64,000 bases of DNA from Anthostomella pinea (lineage: Eukaryota; Ascomycota; Sordariomycetes; Xylariales; Xylariaceae): positions 2,604,001 through 2,668,000 of the forward strand of contig CAUWAG010000018.1 in the NCBI GenBank assembly GCA_963556695.1, read 5' to 3'. A model generated the notes under the pieces. That model was given only the letters and a program-made list of their open reading frames with translations. It ran no database searches and was not told the DNA's origin. The position numbers and the translations under genes are program-made. Shown here piece by piece: positions 53,583 through 64,000 of this stretch. Position 1 is the stretch's first letter; each line of letters starts with the position of its first letter.

Positions 53583-54188
53583 CTACTTCTTCATGAAATC
53601 TGCAAGGCTCAGACCAAGTCCTACTGAAGGTTTGGCGTTTGAAGACTGCTGTAGCAAAGCCTGAAGGCCTTGTTTTCGGTTCTTTGCCCTCTTCTTACTG
53701 CTGGCATTGGCTGAAGGCCTAGCAACCTCTAAAGGAGGCGCTGGCGAGTGATTAGACGGAGTGCTGATGGAAGGCGTATTGGCCACAGCAGCAAATCTGG
53801 ACGACTGTTTCAGCCGACGTCTGGTGATTGCATTGGCCGGTGGAAGATTGATTTTGGTATAGCTGCCACACGATCCGCATGTGACCCGTTTCCGGCAGCC
53901 TTTCCTGGGCTCGTCTTTCTTCACCGACTTCCCCTGAGAGGCGATTTTCTTTCGTCTGGCCTCGTCAGATTCTATGTCGAGGACATCAACCTGACCAGAG
54001 ATCATGATGTGACCACATGAGCCGCAAACGTGCTGTCTTTGGGCATCGGACTGGGGAATATCATGGCTGAACATCAGTGAGTTCCGTTGGATCATGAGAT
54101 GCGCTGAGGTTTGCGGGGCACTTGTCGCAAGCAGGTGCGCGGCATCTGAAAGGAATCTCAAACTTGCGGGGGTGAGGTCGTCGGCCAT
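53583..54188 (-). CDS. RNase P/MRP zinc-ribbon subunit (Rpr2/Rpp21/Snm1 type)
   Basis: Single-exon, 201 aa. Residues 1-40 form the N-terminal helices usual for the family (LTPASLRFLSDAAHLLATSAP). Two Cys pairs, CGSCGHIMISG and VTCGSCGSYTKI, provide the four zinc ligands of the Rpr2/Rpp21/Snm1 ribbon. The C-terminal third is basic and Ser/Pro-rich (SSKKRAKNRKQG) with a short final helix. The family contributes to RNase P (tRNA 5' processing) or RNase MRP (rRNA processing) in the nucleus and nucleolus; I cannot tell which from sequence alone. It is downstream of and on the same strand as zpr1's neighbourhood, separated by about 300 bp. Confidence 0.85.
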   Translation of the reverse strand: MADDLTPASLRFLSDAAHLLATSAPQTSAHLMIQRNSLMFSHDIPQSDAQRQHVCGSCGHIMISGQVDVLDIESDEARRKKIASQGKSVKKDEPRKGCRKRVTCGSCGSYTKINLPPANAITRRRLKQSSRFAAVANTPSISTPSNHSPAPPLEVARPSANASSKKRAKNRKQGLQALLQQSSNAKPSVGLGLSLADFMKK

Positions 54189-54368
54189 GTCGAGTCACGA
54201 GCCTTCGTGTGTGGACGCAGCAAGATAGTCACACTTGCCAATCTTGAGAGAAGAGAGAAGTGGGCGAGGGTGCACGGTTTCTGCAGAACTGTGAATGCCC
54301 TGGGAGAGTTCTGTAGCCACGGGTCCGTGCACTAAAACTCAGCGATCCCTTCCCTTCGGAAAATACTC

Positions 54369-54946
54369 TCACTCCATCACTTCGACAATCTCCAATATGC
54401 TCTCAAGTACACCTGCATGTATTCGATCGGAAACACGATTGACGTTCTTGATATCCCATATTGGTTTGCTCTTGCTTATTTCGGGGCGTACAAAGTAATG
54501 ATTACCACTACAGATGTCGGGGATGGTGATTGTGAGCGTCTCCATATGCTGGGGGGCTTTGGGTCCGTATGTGATGGTATCTCGTATGCTAGAACATAAT
54601 GGGAAGTGACCAACTCTACAACAGTGCAGATCACCATGTATATTCTGAGCACATCTAGCAGGCAAAGTACGGCCCCCAGTATATGGAGACGCTAACAATT
54701 ACCATCCCTGATATCTGTAGTCGCATATACTTAACCGTCACGCAATATGAGGGTCGTGCGACTCGGCCCCAATATCTGCACTGCCAGTGACTTGAATTTT
54801 AAGCTGGGGAGTGCTTCAACTCCTAATAAACTACGCGGAACCCGGCCGACGATTTGCTGACCGCGATTAGAGCGATGCAGGAGAAAGAAGGCAGCAAATT
54901 TACCCTTGTCGAGGCGTTCTAGCTGCGTTGGCTTGTACCAGTTCAT
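54369..54946 (-). pseudogene. Coding remnant, family unknown
   Basis: Two minus-strand pieces read like protein but cannot be joined into a gene: 54946-54731 (KPTQLERLDKGKFAAFFLLH..) and 54660-54369 (METLTITIPDICSG..KPIWDIKNVNRVSDRIHAGV). A second, diverged copy of the METLTITIPDICS piece lies on the opposite strand at 54672-54721. I do not recognise the family. It is best read as a decayed gene or gene fragment. Confidence 0.4.
54507..54721. repeat. Imperfect 50-bp inverted repeat with RIP-like differences
   Basis: Arm 1 (54507-54557) and arm 2 (54672-54721) are reverse complements apart from five substitutions and one single-base indel; the spacer is 114 bp. Four of the substitutions are C in arm 1 (read on its complement) versus T in arm 2, three of them in CpA context. 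Both arms can encode METLTITIPDICS, so this is a duplicated coding fragment, not a simple hairpin. Confidence 0.8.
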
Positions 54947-55487
54947 CTTGAGCGAAAGTAATGTAAAGACAAAGACCTTGCACTGCTTGTAGCTACTCCC
55001 GGGCCTTGCTCATGAGTCGATCTGTCACCCGATCATGGGAGAGAAAAGCTCATCGAGTCACATCTACCATGTCTGCAGCAACTGGGCACAACAAGATGAA
55101 CGGTGTAACCGCTGATTGTAGCCAACCGTCATCGCGAGCAGATGCTCCGAAATAGAGCCAAATCAGTACCATTGCTGACCAAGACCAGACGGCCGCTTCA
55201 TAGAACAAGGCGCATGACTTGGTTATGGTTGGATGATTTACAGGTTGAGTACTAGTTCACTCAACATAATAATATGGTCAACTACTGGCACACACGCGAA
55301 GTAGACAACGGGCGCATTGATTCCATGTGAAAAGATATACCTGGCCATGGGCTGACAGGTCCACAAACGAGGTTCAAAGACACTGCCAGCTCACACCAGG
55401 ATATTATAAATTAACTTGTATAATACAAAGCATCACATCTATCGCTAGACCACATGTCTCGTGTCAACCCTTGGTAGTCGTCACCCT
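54947..55487. other. Intergenic, 541 bp
   Basis: AT-richer DNA between the coding remnant and the 3' end of the secreted-protein gene. No gene or repeat recognised. Confidence 0.45.
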
Positions 55488-56204
55488 TTACAGGATGGCA
55501 ACAACGACGCCACCGATGGGCTTCAGGATACCTGAGGCGACGGAGTCAACCTGGCCGACCAGGCCGGTGACCTCCTTGGCAACGGGGGTGACAACGTCGC
55601 CGACGGCAGAGGTGGCGAACTTCAGAACGGGCTTGACGACGGGGATGACGGTGTTGAGGACGAAAGAGAGCTCGGGCTTGACAATGGCAAGAACATCTGG
55701 AACTACCGTTAGTATATCGACAGCACGTATCGAGGGCTAGGCTCATACCAGGGACAAGCTTCTCGACGAGGTCCTCGGCCATGCCCAAGATGCCGTCGAC
55801 GATGGACAGGACTTCGTTGAGCAGGGCGGGGACGTTGGCGATCTCGTTCTCGGCGAGGGGCAGGACGTCCTTGGTGACCAGGGGCAGGACGACGGTGAGG
55901 AGGCTGGAAACCTCCTGGCCGACGTTGCCGAGGGTCTTCTCGAGGATGGGGACGACGTCCTGACCGACGGCGTTCTGGACAACGGACTCTGAGGGTAGGG
56001 TTAGCTGCTGCACTGCTTGCGACTAGTGGAAATGGCATAATGAAGCGTACCGATGCTGGACAGCTCGGCCTCGACGAGGGCCTTGATGCTGCTGACAGCG
56101 CTCAGGGCAGTGTCGACGATCTGGATGTCACGGGTGGCCGGGGCCGGGGCGGCGAAGGCAGAGCCAACGGAGAGGGCGGCGACAACGAAGCTGGTGAACT
56201 GCAT
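55488..56204 (-). CDS. Secreted amphipathic-helix protein, 200 aa
   Basis: Three exons: 56204-56051, 55988-55749 and 55696-55488; introns 62 and 52 bp; the joined frame is open. MQFTSFVVAALSVGSAFAAPAP is a clear signal peptide, cleaved probably after AFA. The mature protein has no cysteine and consists of repeated stretches rich in Val, Leu, Ile, Ala and Glu with regular spacing (e.g. VVPILEKTLGNVGQEVSSLL, LPLVTKDVLPLAENEIANV), predicting several amphipathic helices. This resembles hydrophobic-surface or cell-wall-associated fungal proteins in general layout, but I do not assign a family. A promoter with many short pyrimidine runs lies upstream. Confidence 0.75.
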
Positions 56205-59200
56205 TTTGGCTATTGATATCGTGATTTCGGTGATAGGTACGGGTGAGGCGTGTGGGGCTGAAGAGTAGTTGTGTGTGGTAAAGAGTGACTGAGTTGGATT
56301 GGTAAAGAACGACTGAGTGATAGACACTTGCTTGGCTGGATGAGGAGATAGGAAGAGAAATCACCGAGCAGCAGGACTGGTCACGACGGATATATACCCA
56401 TCGACTGCGCCCCTAATCCCAGCAGACTTCTCCTGGCTACAGGCTCCATTACCGTACATCATCAGCGAGTAATTTGGCGATGTTCCCCATACCGTCACTG
56501 GGTCAAGGACTCCGAATAGCGATGGACATTGCTCCCCCGTGCGACCTCAGGGGCTCATCCGCCAACGTCTTGCAATGGCAGGCATCCTGCGGGTTCGGGC
56601 TGTGGGTCTTGAAAGCAAGGGCAATGATCGCTGCTGTCCCGAAGCCATGGAACAGGCGGCGAGGGCGGTGTCACCGTCATTCCGTTGGTCGAAGCTCTTC
56701 ACGAACGACTCTTTCGGGAATTGAAGTGGAGTATCGGAGCACCTGCCGCGTGCTTGTGGAAAGTTGTGGTTGATGAGTGCCCCAGATGCACCCCCAGGGG
56801 TCTTCCTCGCTGCCTGACCAGATTCGGCAGAAGAAGGCTGATCGCAATGCCACCTGCAGCCGGCAGCTCTGCTCACCCTTTCCACTGCTCATTACCCACG
56901 CAGGGAATTTCCAATGAAGAGGGTCGAGGAGGCAAGGAGGGTGTGAATATGGAGATGTCAGTTCCTCGTGGCTGCCCCGTGGTTCGGCAGTCAGTGTGGC
57001 ATCCGTACCAAGAAGGGAACGTCCATGGTAGCCTCTGACCGTCAACGGCTGACAGGGCACTAACCCCGCGAGAGCAACAGACCGTGGCTTGTTCTCACAG
57101 ATTGACATTTGCCAGCAACGCTATCGCACGTGACTTCGAACTTATACAGTATGGATTTGCCAGTTTGCAGTCATTTTGAAGGGGAAATAGACCCCCACGT
57201 GAGGTTATTACTAGAAGGTTGGCAGAAGGCTGGCAGATTTTCAACGGTTGGATTCAACGGCGACTAGCCCTGTGGAGTTTTGATGGTCACTTGCAAGGAT
57301 ACACCAGAGAGACCCACCGCCGGGCCCTTTTTTATGAAATGAGACCAGCTGAAGCCTGGGAACTGGGACTGGCACGCGGCACGCACGACAATGACTATCT
57401 GTGACTTCTCTCATGTCGATGTCAAGCTGCTCGCGCAAGGTTGACCGTCAACAAGCTCGCTGACGCTGGTTGTTGTTTGGTAAGACAAATCGGGGTCGCC
57501 ACGCGCGATGCATCATGCGGTACGCACGCGATGCCGTTCGATCTCGGGGCACTTTTAGACGATATCGCATGTCGTGTAGCCCCGAAAGAGCCCTGCGGCT
57601 GGCCCTCTTGATATGAGAACCGAAACTGGAGCTTGCACAATTGGCCTGCCTCGAAGAGGGTCATCTGTTGTGTCGCTTCTCATACGGTAAGCGAGGTGCT
57701 CACACCGTAGACTTGAGAAATTTCCGACAATTGCAAGACGTCATGTCAACCTCTCAGCTGCGAGTCTCATCGAATCTCTAGAGTTCGGGTCGTGACGTTA
57801 AAACTACAACCCAGATCGCCCGGTACCACGTTGTAAAACCAGCGTTAATACGACTGCCCCAGCTGTGCCGCACCTCACCCAGGTTTTGCAAAGCTTCATC
57901 ACTGGGGACTGTCCCACTACTGCAGCAAGGGCAGGATGCAATAGTACAGGGGCGTCTGATTACCGGTAGTGGTTGAAGCTTGGCAGGAAAAATGTACCGA
58001 AAGGGGTAGCCGTTCGGGCCGTTTCAGTCCGTCTCTTCCCGTGAAAGAGGTCTCCGTACTCGATCATAAGAGCTGGCGAGTTCAAGAAGTCATCAGGATA
58101 CCTGCTTACTTATAAGCCTAGGATGAGTGCAAGAAAAGAACTTTAACGTTCGAGGATTCGGAAATTGTGTTGGCTTCCTTGTTGTACCGTCACTTACGTC
58201 GTTTTGAACCCTACAGTGTCTCTTGAGTGGGCATCACGGGCATCACCATCTCGGGACTAGGCAACAGTCACAAATATCAGCGAGATCGCCTGTGGAAACA
58301 GGACTCTGATGTACTCACAGGTGTGTAGGGAGGTGTGCGAGCCCGGGCGTTGAAGGCGGAAGACATCATCCCGTGGAATTAGAAGTTGGTGGTGATAACG
58401 GTCGGAGAGCGTCTTATCATGTCCGTCTTCGAACATGCTCTTTATTATATAACTTGAGCTTGATTTCTACGTAGCTACCTATGCCACTATTCATTCCATG
58501 GCGGTTGAATGAGCGATCCGCTCCTTTGTCTCATGAGCTCGGCTGGGATCTGGCGACCTGGGTACAAGTTTCCAATCTAGGGGTGGTGCAAGAAGGGTTT
58601 CTTGAAGCTTTCATCATAGCAGCGTCCCAATCTATCGTCAACTCCTTGAAGCATGACATCCTCCAGCTAACAGCCTGTTTAGTGATTAGGTATCATCCTG
58701 CCCTGCACCCGGCGCACGTTACGTAGGCTATGTGGAAGGACGGCGATGCCAGGTACGCCAGGTGCTTGATATGGGGTGTCCCTCAAGCGAGGTTGACCGA
58801 TACGAAAATCGAATAGTCTTCGTCAAAGCCCGGTCTATGGCGATACAGAGTTTAGATAGTTATTTGCCACACGCTGGCTTCCCGGGCAAGGCAAGCCACA
58901 CTTGGTTGTCACTCTGCAGTGTGCCTTCAAATTCAGGGCAACAGCATATACGGAAATCGGGGTGAGAAGCATGCTAGCATGAACAGCATACCTCATCCAT
59001 CCATGTCAGGAGGCGGGGAAAGAAGTTCAGCGGTGAGTAAATAACCCATTAACCACTTGTGGTTTTGTGGATAGTAGGAACCCATGAGGTTCTAAGAAGA
59101 CAAGAAATATACCGTACTCCGTTCTTTATATCATGACTCCGTAGCTATAGCTCGTACCTGATCCAGCTTTGGAACATCTAGGGCGGAAGGCAAGTCCGAC

Positions 59201-59934
59201 AGGTAGAGAGATTTTCAACCGCATTTTGAAAGGTGGTTGGGCGGTGCATGTAGAACAGGCACGAAGTCAGGAGCCCGAAGTTACTGTTGACGATTTCAAA
59301 CTTTCCCATGTCGAAAGCACTACGGAGTATTGTAATATATAATCGTTCGGCCCTTGCGACATCAAGCTTCCCGAACCGAAGTTGAGGTTTCTCTGTAGCG
59401 CTTGACACCGAAGAGGCCACTGCAGGATACGTTCTAGCCAATCTTCTCATCCAGAGCTGGGAATCGCGGGCTATCGTCGACCATCTATGAGTGATTCTAT
59501 AAGGGACGAGCATCGAGATGGCTGCTTCGTTTAGAGTGGACATGCATCCCCTCGTACCCGCTCAACTGCTTAGAGGGGTCAGCAACAACATGGTCCTGAG
59601 CTTTTCTTGAGACTTGGCCGCCGTGAAGGGGTTTGCTATAGCAGGCTCCTCGACCTCTTGTGTACAGTAAAGCCGGTTCTAGCAGATGATGCTACCATCA
59701 ACACAGCAAAGGCTAGGAGACCAACTGGGTGTCCTCACCTACGACCCCTGAGCTGTTCGGGACGACCTTCCGTCTTTGGCATCGGCTTTGAATGCGGAGA
59801 TCGTGCATCTACACCTCGGTACTCATCTCCTACCTTGCTGACGAAGGCTAACTTGACCAACCCAACTCCATCTTGCATTGTCTAAGGTAGTAAAATGCAG
59901 TAGGTGTCGCTATAATACTCTTACGTGAGACAGA
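56205..59934. other. Gene-free stretch, 3.7 kb
   Basis: Upstream of the secreted-protein gene and the amidohydrolase pseudogene. I found no supportable gene. A minus-strand ORF at 59543-59178 (121 codons, including PQLRFGKLDVARAERLYIT) looks coding-like but has no recognisable domain or splice partner and may be a relic. No RNA gene signature seen. Confidence 0.45.
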
Positions 59935-61422
59935 ATGACGAAAAGATCAATTGAGGAGAAGCCATCACCGCGGGAATTGACACAGCCCCCAGCGGAAGAG
60001 CTGCCAGATCGCATCTACTCCACGGCATTCGGCATCGCGATAAGGCCGAAAGCCAATGATGACGGTATCAATATTCCCAGCCACGAGGACGAAGATGCCG
60101 AGGCCTCGCTTAAGAAGTGCGTGTACACAATCATCAACACCAGCCTCCTAATCCCCGGCGACGGCACCCCCACCAAAGACGCCGCCCTCGTGATCGAGAA
60201 CAAGGTGATCGCCTGGGTGGGCGCGCAATCGCACGTGCCGTCCATGTACACCGACGCGCCACACCGCACCTTCGCGATCCCATTCCTCATGCCCGGGCTA
60301 TGGGACTGCCACGCGCACTTCGGCGGCGAGGGCCCCGACGCTGAAGAGAGTGACAACGTGTCCATGTACGCGCAGCACCCCGCACTCTCGGGCGCGCGCC
60401 TGGCGAAGGGGTGCTGGGAGGCGTTGCAGCGCGGCTACACGTCGCTCCGCGACGTCGCGGGCTGGGGGGTGCGAGGTCAGCCGCGCCATCGACGACGGCT
60501 CCATCGTCGGGCCGACCGTCTATAGCGCGGGCGCCTGTCTCAGCCAGACAGCCGGGCACGGTGACATCTTCGCGCTGCCGGCGGGCGACGCGCACCTCAG
60601 TTTCGGCATCGCCGGTGCGGCCCGGCCGGGGCACTGGGGCAGTTCACAGAGCATGCTCGTCGACGGCGTGGACGAGTGCCGGCGCGCGGTACGGCTGCAG
60701 ATCCGCCGCGGCGCGCGCTGCATCAAGGTCTTCGCGAGCGGCGGCGTGCTCTCGCGCGACGACAACCCGCTGTACGCGCAGTTCGGCGCCGACGAGCTGG
60801 CGTGCATCGTCGAGGAGGCGGCGCGCCAGCACCGCGTCGTCGCCGCCCACGTGCACGGCAAGCCGGGGATCCTAGCCGCGGTGCGGGCCGGGGTCCGCAC
60901 GGTCGAGCACGTCTCGTTTGCGGACCGCGAGTGCATCGACCTGATCAGGGAGAAGGGCACGGTGTACATCGCCACGCGCACCATCGTCGACATGCTGCTG
61001 CGGGGCGGCGGGAAGGGGCTGTCGCGCCCGCAGTGGGAGAAGGCGCGGCTTTGCGGGAGCAACCATCTGAAGGCTTACAAGCTGGCGATCGAAGCAGGGG
61101 TTTCCATCGCGTTGGGGACTGATACTTCGCCCGGGTTTAACATGGCGATGGAGCTGGATTATGCTGTGCAGGCCGGAATGACCAGCTTGGAGGCTATCAA
61201 GGCGGCTACGGCTGATGGACCCTTGAGTGTAGAGGACCAAGCGGCGAGGACGGGCCAGTTGAAGGTCGGCTATGAGGCTGATATACTTGGTTGCTGGAGA
61301 ACCCTATTGATGATGTGAAGGTGCTGCAGGATAAGCAGACTATTGGGTGGGTGTGGAAAGGCGGCAGGCTGTTCAAGGGACCAGGGGTTGGGCCATGGGG
61401 AGAAGACGCTGATATTGACTAG
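59935..61422 (+). pseudogene. Metal-dependent amidohydrolase gene with two frameshifts
   Basis: Homology runs from MTKRSIEEKPSP at 59935 to the stop at 61420-61422, about 495 codons, with no introns. Ligands and signature blocks of the amidohydrolase superfamily (imidazolonepropionase/prolidase-like branch) are present: MPGLWDCHAHFGG, CIKVFASGGV, VAAHVHGKPG, TVEHVSF and ALGTDTSPGFNMA. Such enzymes hydrolyse C-N bonds in amides, dipeptides or cyclic imides. The frame changes by one base in a run of six Gs (60464-60469), between DVAGWG and CEVSRAIDDGS. It changes again near 61288-61292, before LLENPIDDV. Either the gene is inactive or the G run contains a sequencing error. The 5' part is rich in Lys/Pro/Glu, and no signal peptide is visible. 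Confidence 0.8.
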
Positions 61423-61666
61423 GTAGATGTATGGTACTCTGTGTGGTACGCCGAAGCATCAAATACTCAACCTATCCCTTTCACCAGCAGCCAGGACAGC
61501 GTAATAGATCATGAGGCAGTAGCTTTTAGCTCGTTGAGCGCCATCATGCAGTCTCAGACAAGGGTACCTAGACGTCTCACGATACGGCACTGGGCCGGGA
61601 TTTCCTCATACACAAGCATTTTCAATGTTGTCTTGAGCTGGTCATGCCTCGATGAGTGAATCCCTC

Positions 61667-62769
61667 TTAGACCTCCAACACAAGCCTATCTTCGCCCCTG
61701 GCTTCCCTGAACTTGTTAGTTGTCTCGATCAGCACATTACAACCTCTCACTAAGAAGGACCACTTCCTCGCGAACCCCTCACTGACCTCCCAGCCAGTCT
61801 CAGACCACGGCTCGCCCCAGACAATCAAGCCGTTGACCACGGTGTCATTGTATCCTTCATACAATCCACCGTTCATATCCACACAGAGATCATCTTCGTC
61901 AAACGTGCCTTGGTGAGTGATAAGATTGTCCCGCATTCTCGGCCATGGGATCATGTCCAGCCAGGGGTCATGCGGTGTTGTCTGCTGGATCCATGTCTGC
62001 TGCAGTGAGGGGGGTATGGCGTCTGGTGGGGATGGGAAGTCGGCGATGTTGAAGGCACCGCCGCACTCAAGAGGCAAGCGCTCAAGCATTGATAATAGAG
62101 CCATGTTCGTCAACGAGGCTCGCAGTACATTGTACTGAATCATGACTATCAGTTGATGATCTGGGGACAGGGGGAAGGCGAATTTCGGAATGGCATCGTC
62201 TTCATATTGGCTACCGCCAGTGAGGTAGGGTATCACTATAGCAGAAAGAGTTAGTGACTGCCCTATTTGACGGGACTGCGACCCTAAGCTTATAACGCAA
62301 GTAGTCGCGCCTGTCACAGGGGAGAAGGTAACTCACTAGGCGGAATCACCCGGCGGCAGATCTCGTGCTCGTGATCTAGAATAGAACGATGTTTCATCAC
62401 CAGGGGCGCGATCCGCCGCGTAGAGTCTAGCCGCGCCTTGAGGTCAGTCCAATACGAGAATGGCTTCAACTGCAAACGTGACATAACCGCCGTCCGAGGA
62501 TGGGCTGTCAAGTAGTTCACGAGAGGTAGCTGAGGTGTGTCATCTGCTCTCCTGGAACGGACACTTGGGTCCATATCCCGAGTGGTTCCGCCAGGACGTG
62601 CGTTCTCTGTCTCATGCTGGGCATTGGATCCTTGATGTGTTCCTTTGCGGCGCCCTGGAGTCACATGGGAGTAAGTATATCTCGGTATCCTCGTTCTGGA
62701 CATGGATAGACTGCATACGCCAGGCCCTCTGATGCAGGCGGTTCTGTCGTCGCCTCCGCTCGGCGGCAT
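61667..62769 (-). CDS. DUF3425-type protein (bZIP-associated domain)
   Basis: Two exons supported: 62769-62337 and 62235-61667; the 101-bp intron has GTGAGT..ATAG. This gives 333 aa from the ATG at 62769. The C-terminal region HQLIVMIQYNVLRASLTNMALL..LERLPLE, DPWLDMIPWPRMRDNLI and GLIVWGEPWSETGWEVSEGFARKWSFLVRGC is the DUF3425 domain. It usually follows a bZIP DNA-binding region in fungal transcription factors. No bZIP basic region is visible in the 5' exon or upstream to 64000, so this may be a bZIP-less member, or the 5' end of the model is wrong. Nuclear location is expected by family only. Confidence 0.7.
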
Positions 62770-64000
62770 CTGCTAGTCCCGTCCAATCATCTTGCCTGGT
62801 ACGAGCCTACGGATTGATGAGTCCCTCGAGCAGTAGGTAGCGATGAAGCCCCTGAGCTGGCCACTTTGACCTTCGGCGTGAAAAGGGACTCACGTCGCGC
62901 AGCTGTTGCTTCGCTGATAACTGAAGACTCATTCTTCGCGAGACCCAATTAGGGGTGAACGTGTTGTGATATGATAGCCGACCTGCTAGTCTCGGTTTCT
63001 CGCGGGACAGTTGGTGTGGTCGAGACGGCTCCTCGTTGATGTCGACGTGACAAACAGGACCGAAACCCCAGCTGAGTATCAAATCGTCTGCTGACTGTGC
63101 TTCCAATGGCTACCGCGGCACCATGAGCTGTCCCCTTCTCTGCTTCGCAGCCCAAGGAAAGCTTCAGCTGGGAGATGGAGGGTGGTTCGGACACTTTCAG
63201 CTGAGGATTTTCGGGCTCGGCGGTGATGTCCATCCGCCTGCCTAGCAGGATGCTTATTATTAGACCGCCCGGGCCTTATCTAATGAGGCGCTGCATGAAT
63301 AACGCAAGGATCACAGTCTTCCTGATACGTCCCTGTGCTAACTTGGATTGGCCTTACTTACCTCAATTCATTAGATCTCAATCATGGGCACGAAGTGCTG
63401 GGAATGGAATTGAAAGCCAGATTGACCAAGGTGTGATGCGGTGACGTACTGAAGTTGGGTGGTCCATGTCATGTGGTTGTGGTGTGGCGTGTCCACCTGC
63501 AACATGAATAGTGCGTCTGGTCGTCTGTACAAGAATTCTCGTCGAGATGTCTGCATCTTCCTTCACCAACTGGCGACGACGCCTAGGTTGCCAAGGTGCA
63601 AGGCTAAGCACTTTGGGATGATGATTATGAATCAACGACAACAAGTCGTGGTTCACCAAAGGACCATGTTCGCAATGACATATACATCTACGAGCTGGCA
63701 TTCCGCCCGGACCGCGGGCCAGTAGGGCTGATGCCGCCTCGGCGCCGCTCGCCGCGTTTCGACACCCGATCTTGATATGGTAGCCGTGCTTCCTTGCTAG
63801 AACTGTGGCGATGGCAACGGCACTCTTGGGTGTGTTCTGCTTCTGCGAGTGATGCGACTTACGTGGCTCTACTCTTGTATCTGACTTGATCGGCGGGATC
63901 ATCTCGTCATTCTCGATGCCATCAAACTTCGTCTCGCTCTATTACCCTGGGGATGCAGTGTCCGGAGAGCTCATGGCAAATTGTCGTGTTCCGCGTTACG
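62770..64000. other. Upstream region with eroded coding-like ORFs
   Basis: Minus-strand frames at 63233-62949 and 63902-63378 look partly coding (for example VAIATVLARKHGYHIKIGCRNAASG, shortened here, resembles the start of a Rossmann-fold reductase) but lack continuation across splice sites. I cannot support a gene. Confidence 0.4.

Noticed and set aside
59178..59543. 121-codon minus-strand ORF with LRFGKLDV, vaguely thioredoxin-like
   Set aside because: The similarity is too short and there is no active-site CxxC in the right place.
63378..63902. Rossmann-like start resembling a short-chain dehydrogenase
   Set aside because: The glycine-rich TGxxxGIG motif is absent and the frame does not continue into the NNAG or YxxxK motifs.

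Overview
The window is nuclear DNA of a filamentous ascomycete (Pezizomycotina, most likely a Sordariomycete). The evidence is gene architecture and families. Most genes have 50-150 bp GT..AG introns with CTRAY-like branch sites. Both strands carry closely packed single genes with no operons. Families such as HET, 2EXR, GH72, DUF3425, Dad1, Tbf1 and Ppg1 are typical of these fungi. For each intact spliced gene I joined the exons by eye; the exon lengths sum to a multiple of three and the frame is open.

Layout. 0-9 kb: the end of an ankyrin-repeat gene, an unusual 605-residue Cys/His-repeat protein, and a Tbf1-type telobox Myb protein. 10.8-20.8 kb: a cytosolic aldehyde dehydrogenase (aldA type), two coiled-coil proteins separated by long gene-free DNA, and a flavin-nucleotide-binding-fold protein with a C-terminal membrane anchor. 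21.1-25.8 kb: a divergent pair made of a Dal5/ACS-type MFS transporter and a DAO-type FAD oxidoreductase, sharing a 541 bp intergenic region with three GATA-type sites; this looks like a small uptake-and-oxidation module. 26-39.8 kb: housekeeping genes, namely a 2EXR protein, Upf3, Ppg1 phosphatase, Dad1, Rho4, elongin C and the lariat debranching enzyme Dbr1. 40-64 kb: accessory DNA with a 2.8 kb gene-poor stretch, a small secreted Cys-containing protein, a GH72 homologue without visible secretion signals, and several broken genes (O-methyltransferase, membrane protein, HET protein, amidohydrolase). Intact ZPR1 and an RNase P/MRP-type zinc-ribbon gene are embedded there, followed by a second small secreted protein and a DUF3425 gene.

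Main points of interest: (1) the transporter gene appears to contain a 9-nt microexon and either a 1-nt exon between two back-to-back canonical introns (a twin-intron or stwintron-like arrangement) or one longer intron with a weak donor; (2) the Cys/His protein carries about sixteen C-x2-H units; (3) broken accessory genes are concentrated at 45.8-61.4 kb, and an inverted duplicate there shows RIP-like C-to-T changes; (4) a GH72 transglycosidase homologue keeps both catalytic glutamates but lacks a signal peptide and GPI signal. I found no tRNA, rRNA, CRISPR array or intact transposon.
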